This document shows positions 35,048 to 37,117 of a DNA stretch of 37,117 nucleotides, piece by piece. The DNA lies in the NCBI GenBank assembly GCA_024280735.1, contig JAJRPO010000029.1, forward strand, positions 1-37,117. The letters are read 5' to 3'. The notes below the pieces were generated by a model. It ran no database searches. It was not told where the DNA came from and was given only the letters and a program-made list of their open reading frames with translations. Numbering within the stretch: position 1 is the stretch's first letter; each line of letters starts with the position of its first letter. Source of the DNA: Alphaproteobacteria bacterium (GTDB lineage Bacteria; Pseudomonadota; Alphaproteobacteria; Rhodobacterales; Rhodobacteraceae). Both the position numbers and the translations under genes were made by a program.

Positions 35048-35259
35048 TATGCGCCCTCACAACCTGTTTCCACCTTGTTGGCTTGCGCCCATGCGTTCAG
35101 GTCCGCCCCGTGATAGATGATCTTGCGGCCAAGGCGAAAATAACTGGGCGAGCGCTTAAAATGCCGCATTTGTGCTTGTTTGGTTGTGCTGCCCAAGAGG
35201 GCGATAATTTCGGGATCGGTTGGTTGGTAGTGACGGGTTTCGTCAAAGAGGTTTGCCAT
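35047..35259 (-). CDS. small AlpA/HTH_17-like DNA-binding protein
   Basis: A 70-residue protein. The segment MRHFKRSPSYFRLGRKIIYHGADLNAWAQANK fits the C-terminal part of HTH_17/excisionase domains (xxxKIxYxxxDLxAWL). Its first 25 residues look like a linker with a helix at PTDPEIIALLGS. It is the first gene of the HTH-HTH-integrase unit, ahead of the zinc-ribbon gene by a one-base overlap. A role as excisionase or regulator is inferred. Confidence 0.65.
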   Translation of the reverse strand: MANLFDETRHYQPTDPEIIALLGSTTKQAQMRHFKRSPSYFRLGRKIIYHGADLNAWAQANKVETGCEGA

Positions 35260-35393
35260 TTTCCTGCCTTTTTCAAGTTGCTCTGGCTCTCTTTATCGTT
35301 GTTGGAATTGCTCCTGTTAACCTTGGAAACAGCCCGAAATGCCCGCCCAATAAGCCGCCCAAAATGCCCAAAAATACGCCCAACTTATTCCGA

Positions 35394-36410
35394 TTATTGG
35401 GCGTAAATGTTATCCATCGCTTTCCCAAGGTGCCGCTGAACTGAAGTGCGACTTAGCGTTTTGCCCATTTCCCGTTCTGCGTAAGCTATCAATTCGTAGA
35501 TGCAATTTTCTTTGCTTAGAGGGATACGGTTGCCTTGTGCAAGTTCATCCAAATAAATGGCCAGCAAATTCCAATCAACAGTAAAGGGGCGACCACGTTT
35601 TCGGCGCATTCGGGGTAAGCTTGATTCTGAAGTCTGGAAAAACATTCCAAACCTTTCGATTTCAGTTTTCTTACCTCGGTTTAACAGCAATCCACGATTG
35701 TTCAAAATGTCTGAGGTGCGAACACGTATCGCAACATATTCTTCACCATTGACGGCGAGTTCGTTTTGGGACCAGTCAAAACCAAGTTTAAAATTCTCAC
35801 TTTTGAGCGGCGCAAACACTCCTGCCTTTTCATATTCGTCTATTTCTGCCAGTTTATCCCATTGGCGAAAGTTTATCGCTTCTGCGATAATATCTTGGCT
35901 TGCTAACAACTGAAATATTTTGGCCCACGCAATTTCATAAAACCGAGTAAATTGAGCTTCAACCGCATCTACCAAATCCTGAAGCGGTTCCAATTTCTTC
36001 ATTTTTATGCGCATTTCGGCCACAAGATTCTGCATAGGATCAAACGAACTTCCATCGTCATCAACAATAAATGAGGGCTTGCGACCTTCATACTCCGAAA
36101 TCCTTTCAGGCAATTTTCGGACATTTTCCCCGCAACAGGCTTCGGCTGCTGGAAAATATTCCTCATTTACTGGAATGCCCAAATCTTCAAACTCCGCTAG
36201 ATCATACCAAGGGTATTCATAGGCAGCATCAAAATTGTCGGGCATTTCCTGCCAATAAAACCGATAGTCGATTTGTTCATAAGTATCTTTATCGAGCATC
36301 CACTGCGCTTGTGGCACCCTTCCAAGCGCGACCCATTCAATTGCCTCTGATAAAAAACAAAATTCAGGTAGCTCCACTGGCATAAAAAAAACTGGGACAT
36401 TATCTGCCAA
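35394..36410 (-). CDS. hypothetical protein with RGRP motif and C-terminal HTH
   Basis: A 338-residue protein I cannot place in a named family. Its N-terminal ~260 residues are acidic and aromatic (FYWQEMPDNFDAAYEYPWYDLAEFEDLG). The C-terminal ~70 residues resemble island-borne DNA-binding tails: KRGRPFTVDW (AT-hook-like RGRP at 272-275) followed by LIAYAEREMGKTLSRTSVQRHLGKAM, a likely helix-turn-helix. The start is TTG at 36410 with AAGGTGG nearby; ATG 36383 is an alternative. It overlaps the integrase relic stop by 11 bases. Confidence 0.6.
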   Translation of the reverse strand: MADNVPVFFMPVELPEFCFLSEAIEWVALGRVPQAQWMLDKDTYEQIDYRFYWQEMPDNFDAAYEYPWYDLAEFEDLGIPVNEEYFPAAEACCGENVRKLPERISEYEGRKPSFIVDDDGSSFDPMQNLVAEMRIKMKKLEPLQDLVDAVEAQFTRFYEIAWAKIFQLLASQDIIAEAINFRQWDKLAEIDEYEKAGVFAPLKSENFKLGFDWSQNELAVNGEEYVAIRVRTSDILNNRGLLLNRGKKTEIERFGMFFQTSESSLPRMRRKRGRPFTVDWNLLAIYLDELAQGNRIPLSKENCIYELIAYAEREMGKTLSRTSVQRHLGKAMDNIYAQ

Positions 36411-36987
36411 TCTTCACCACCTTTCCCGTTTCCCCATTCACAAACCCCGACCATCGGTCCATCAACAGCCGCCGCCGTTCCAGCAAGTCCGAGCGGGCAT
36501 AGGCGCGTTCTACATCCGAGCCAACTTTATGTGACAGGCTCATTTCTGCGACTTCGCGCGGGGCGTTGGCCACCTCTGACGCCCAATCCCTGAACGTGCT
36601 GCGGAACCCGTGAACTGTAACGCTTTCCACGCCCATCCGGCGCAACAACATCAGCATGGCCATGTTGGACAGCGGGCGGTTGCGTTTCTGGCCTTCAAAC
36701 ACATAATCCGACGCCATCGCCTGCAACGGCTCGACAATGGCCAGCATTTCATCAGTCAGCGGCACGCGGTGTTCTATGCCGCCTTTCATCCGCACGGCGG
36801 GGCAAGTCCACAGGCGGGCCTTGAAATCAATCTCTGGCCACCTCATTTCCAGCACCTCGCTAGTGCGCCCGCCTGTCAGGCAGGTGAAGCGCAAGGCCAG
36901 GGCGGACATAGCATCACGGCCCTGCAAATCGGCATAGAAGGCAGGCGCGTCCTGCCAGTGCATCGCCGCGTGGTGTTTCACTATCAA
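36400..36987 (-). pseudogene. P4-type integrase, C-terminal half, N-terminus lost
   Basis: About 195 codons cover the catalytic domain of a P4-family tyrosine recombinase: LTGGRTSEVLEMRWPEID (Arg), VHGFRSTFRDWASE (His, Arg), AEMSLSHKVGSDVERAYARSD (His, Tyr). The family is normally about 400 residues. The N-terminal DNA-binding half is absent: immediately upstream of 36987 the frame meets TAG and hairpin-rich unrelated DNA begins. This fits an insertion or deletion at about 36985-36992. P4 integrases usually sit beside the tRNA they use, in keeping with the att-like core at 29810. Confidence 0.8.
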
Positions 36988-36989
36988 CT

Positions 36990-37117
36990 AAATGGTTTGA
37001 AGCCACCACTTTCCAAGTGGTCCACATACAAGAGGTTTGCATGCGTAGCATGCTCAATTAAGAAAGGTGGACTTCAGTCCGCCAGCTCTTCAAACCCACC
37101 AGCTTCAGCTGGTGGTG
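36990..37117. mobile_element. end of an IS200/IS605-family element (hairpin-rich, partial)
   Basis: Four hairpins lie within 115 bases: ACCACTT-TCC-AAGTGGT (37005-37021), GCATGC-GTA-GCATGC (37039-37053), GGTGGAC-TTCA-GTCCGCC (37066-37083, one G-T) and CCACCAGC-TTCA-GCTGGTGG (37096-37115). Such G/C stems with small loops, plus GTTTGAAGCC, are the single-stranded ends recognised by IS200/IS605 TnpA. No transposase or TnpB is in view because the window ends here. Whether this is the left or right end, and the orientation, cannot be told. Confidence 0.6.

Noticed and set aside
36990-37117. CRISPR-like repeats at the right edge
   Set aside because: The repeated units are inverted hairpins of different sequence, not direct repeats separated by uniform spacers.

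Overview
This window looks like part of an alphaproteobacterial chromosome, most likely Rhodobacterales (Roseobacter-type). The evidence is gene content and order: a full ccoNOQP-ccoGHIS set behind a canonical FnrL box, Rhodobacterales-style mobile-island genes, a polyamine uptake and catabolism operon, and moderately GC-rich coding DNA. The species call is inference; no rRNA or marker gene is present.

Layout. (1) 1-407: the right end of an IS1595/ISXO2-like element, with the truncated tail of an MFS transporter beside it. (2) 394-4467: a PLP aminotransferase (-), an ABC-F ATPase of the Uup type (+) and a two-domain universal stress protein (-). (3) 4526-12370: a complete cbb3 oxidase locus. 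An FnrL box lies between usp and ccoN. It is followed by ccoNOQP, a terminator, then ccoG, ccoH, ccoI and the tiny ccoS, coupled by ATGA overlaps or a 4-base gap. (4) 12462-17626: a penicillin-acylase-family hydrolase (-), a beta-hydroxyacid dehydrogenase (+), an orphan reading frame and an RhlE-like DEAD-box helicase (+). An IS3 orfB fossil (17755-17871) follows. (5) 17998-29332: a LuxR-type regulator divergent from a potABCD-like transporter and catabolic genes: class III aminotransferase, aldehyde dehydrogenase, flavin monooxygenase, RidA, DUF1028 and an ArgE/DapE-type deacylase. This looks like an import-and-degrade operon for a polyamine or a modified (N-acylated or N-oxidised) polyamine. 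potA carries an in-frame TAG that separates the ATPase from its C-terminal domain.

(6) 29333-37117: an accessory mosaic. Its left boundary is probably a tRNA-3'-end-like attachment core (29810-29832), followed by three AATACCA repeats that could be integrase arm sites. Inside are a GSCFA-domain gene coupled to an SGNH-like gene, a frameshifted relic of a type ISP (LlaGI-like) restriction-helicase, and a relic of a zinc-ribbon protein. Next come a tyrosine integrase coupled to two HTH proteins, and an RGRP/HTH protein. The last gene is a P4-type integrase cut off by hairpin-rich DNA that looks like an IS200/IS605-family end. The window stops inside that element.

No CRISPR array, rRNA or complete tRNA was seen. 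The most notable points are the potA amber codon, the RidA-DUF1028-ArgE-monooxygenase extension of the polyamine operon, the GSCFA/SGNH pair, the inferred island boundary and the IS200/IS605-like end inside the P4 integrase.
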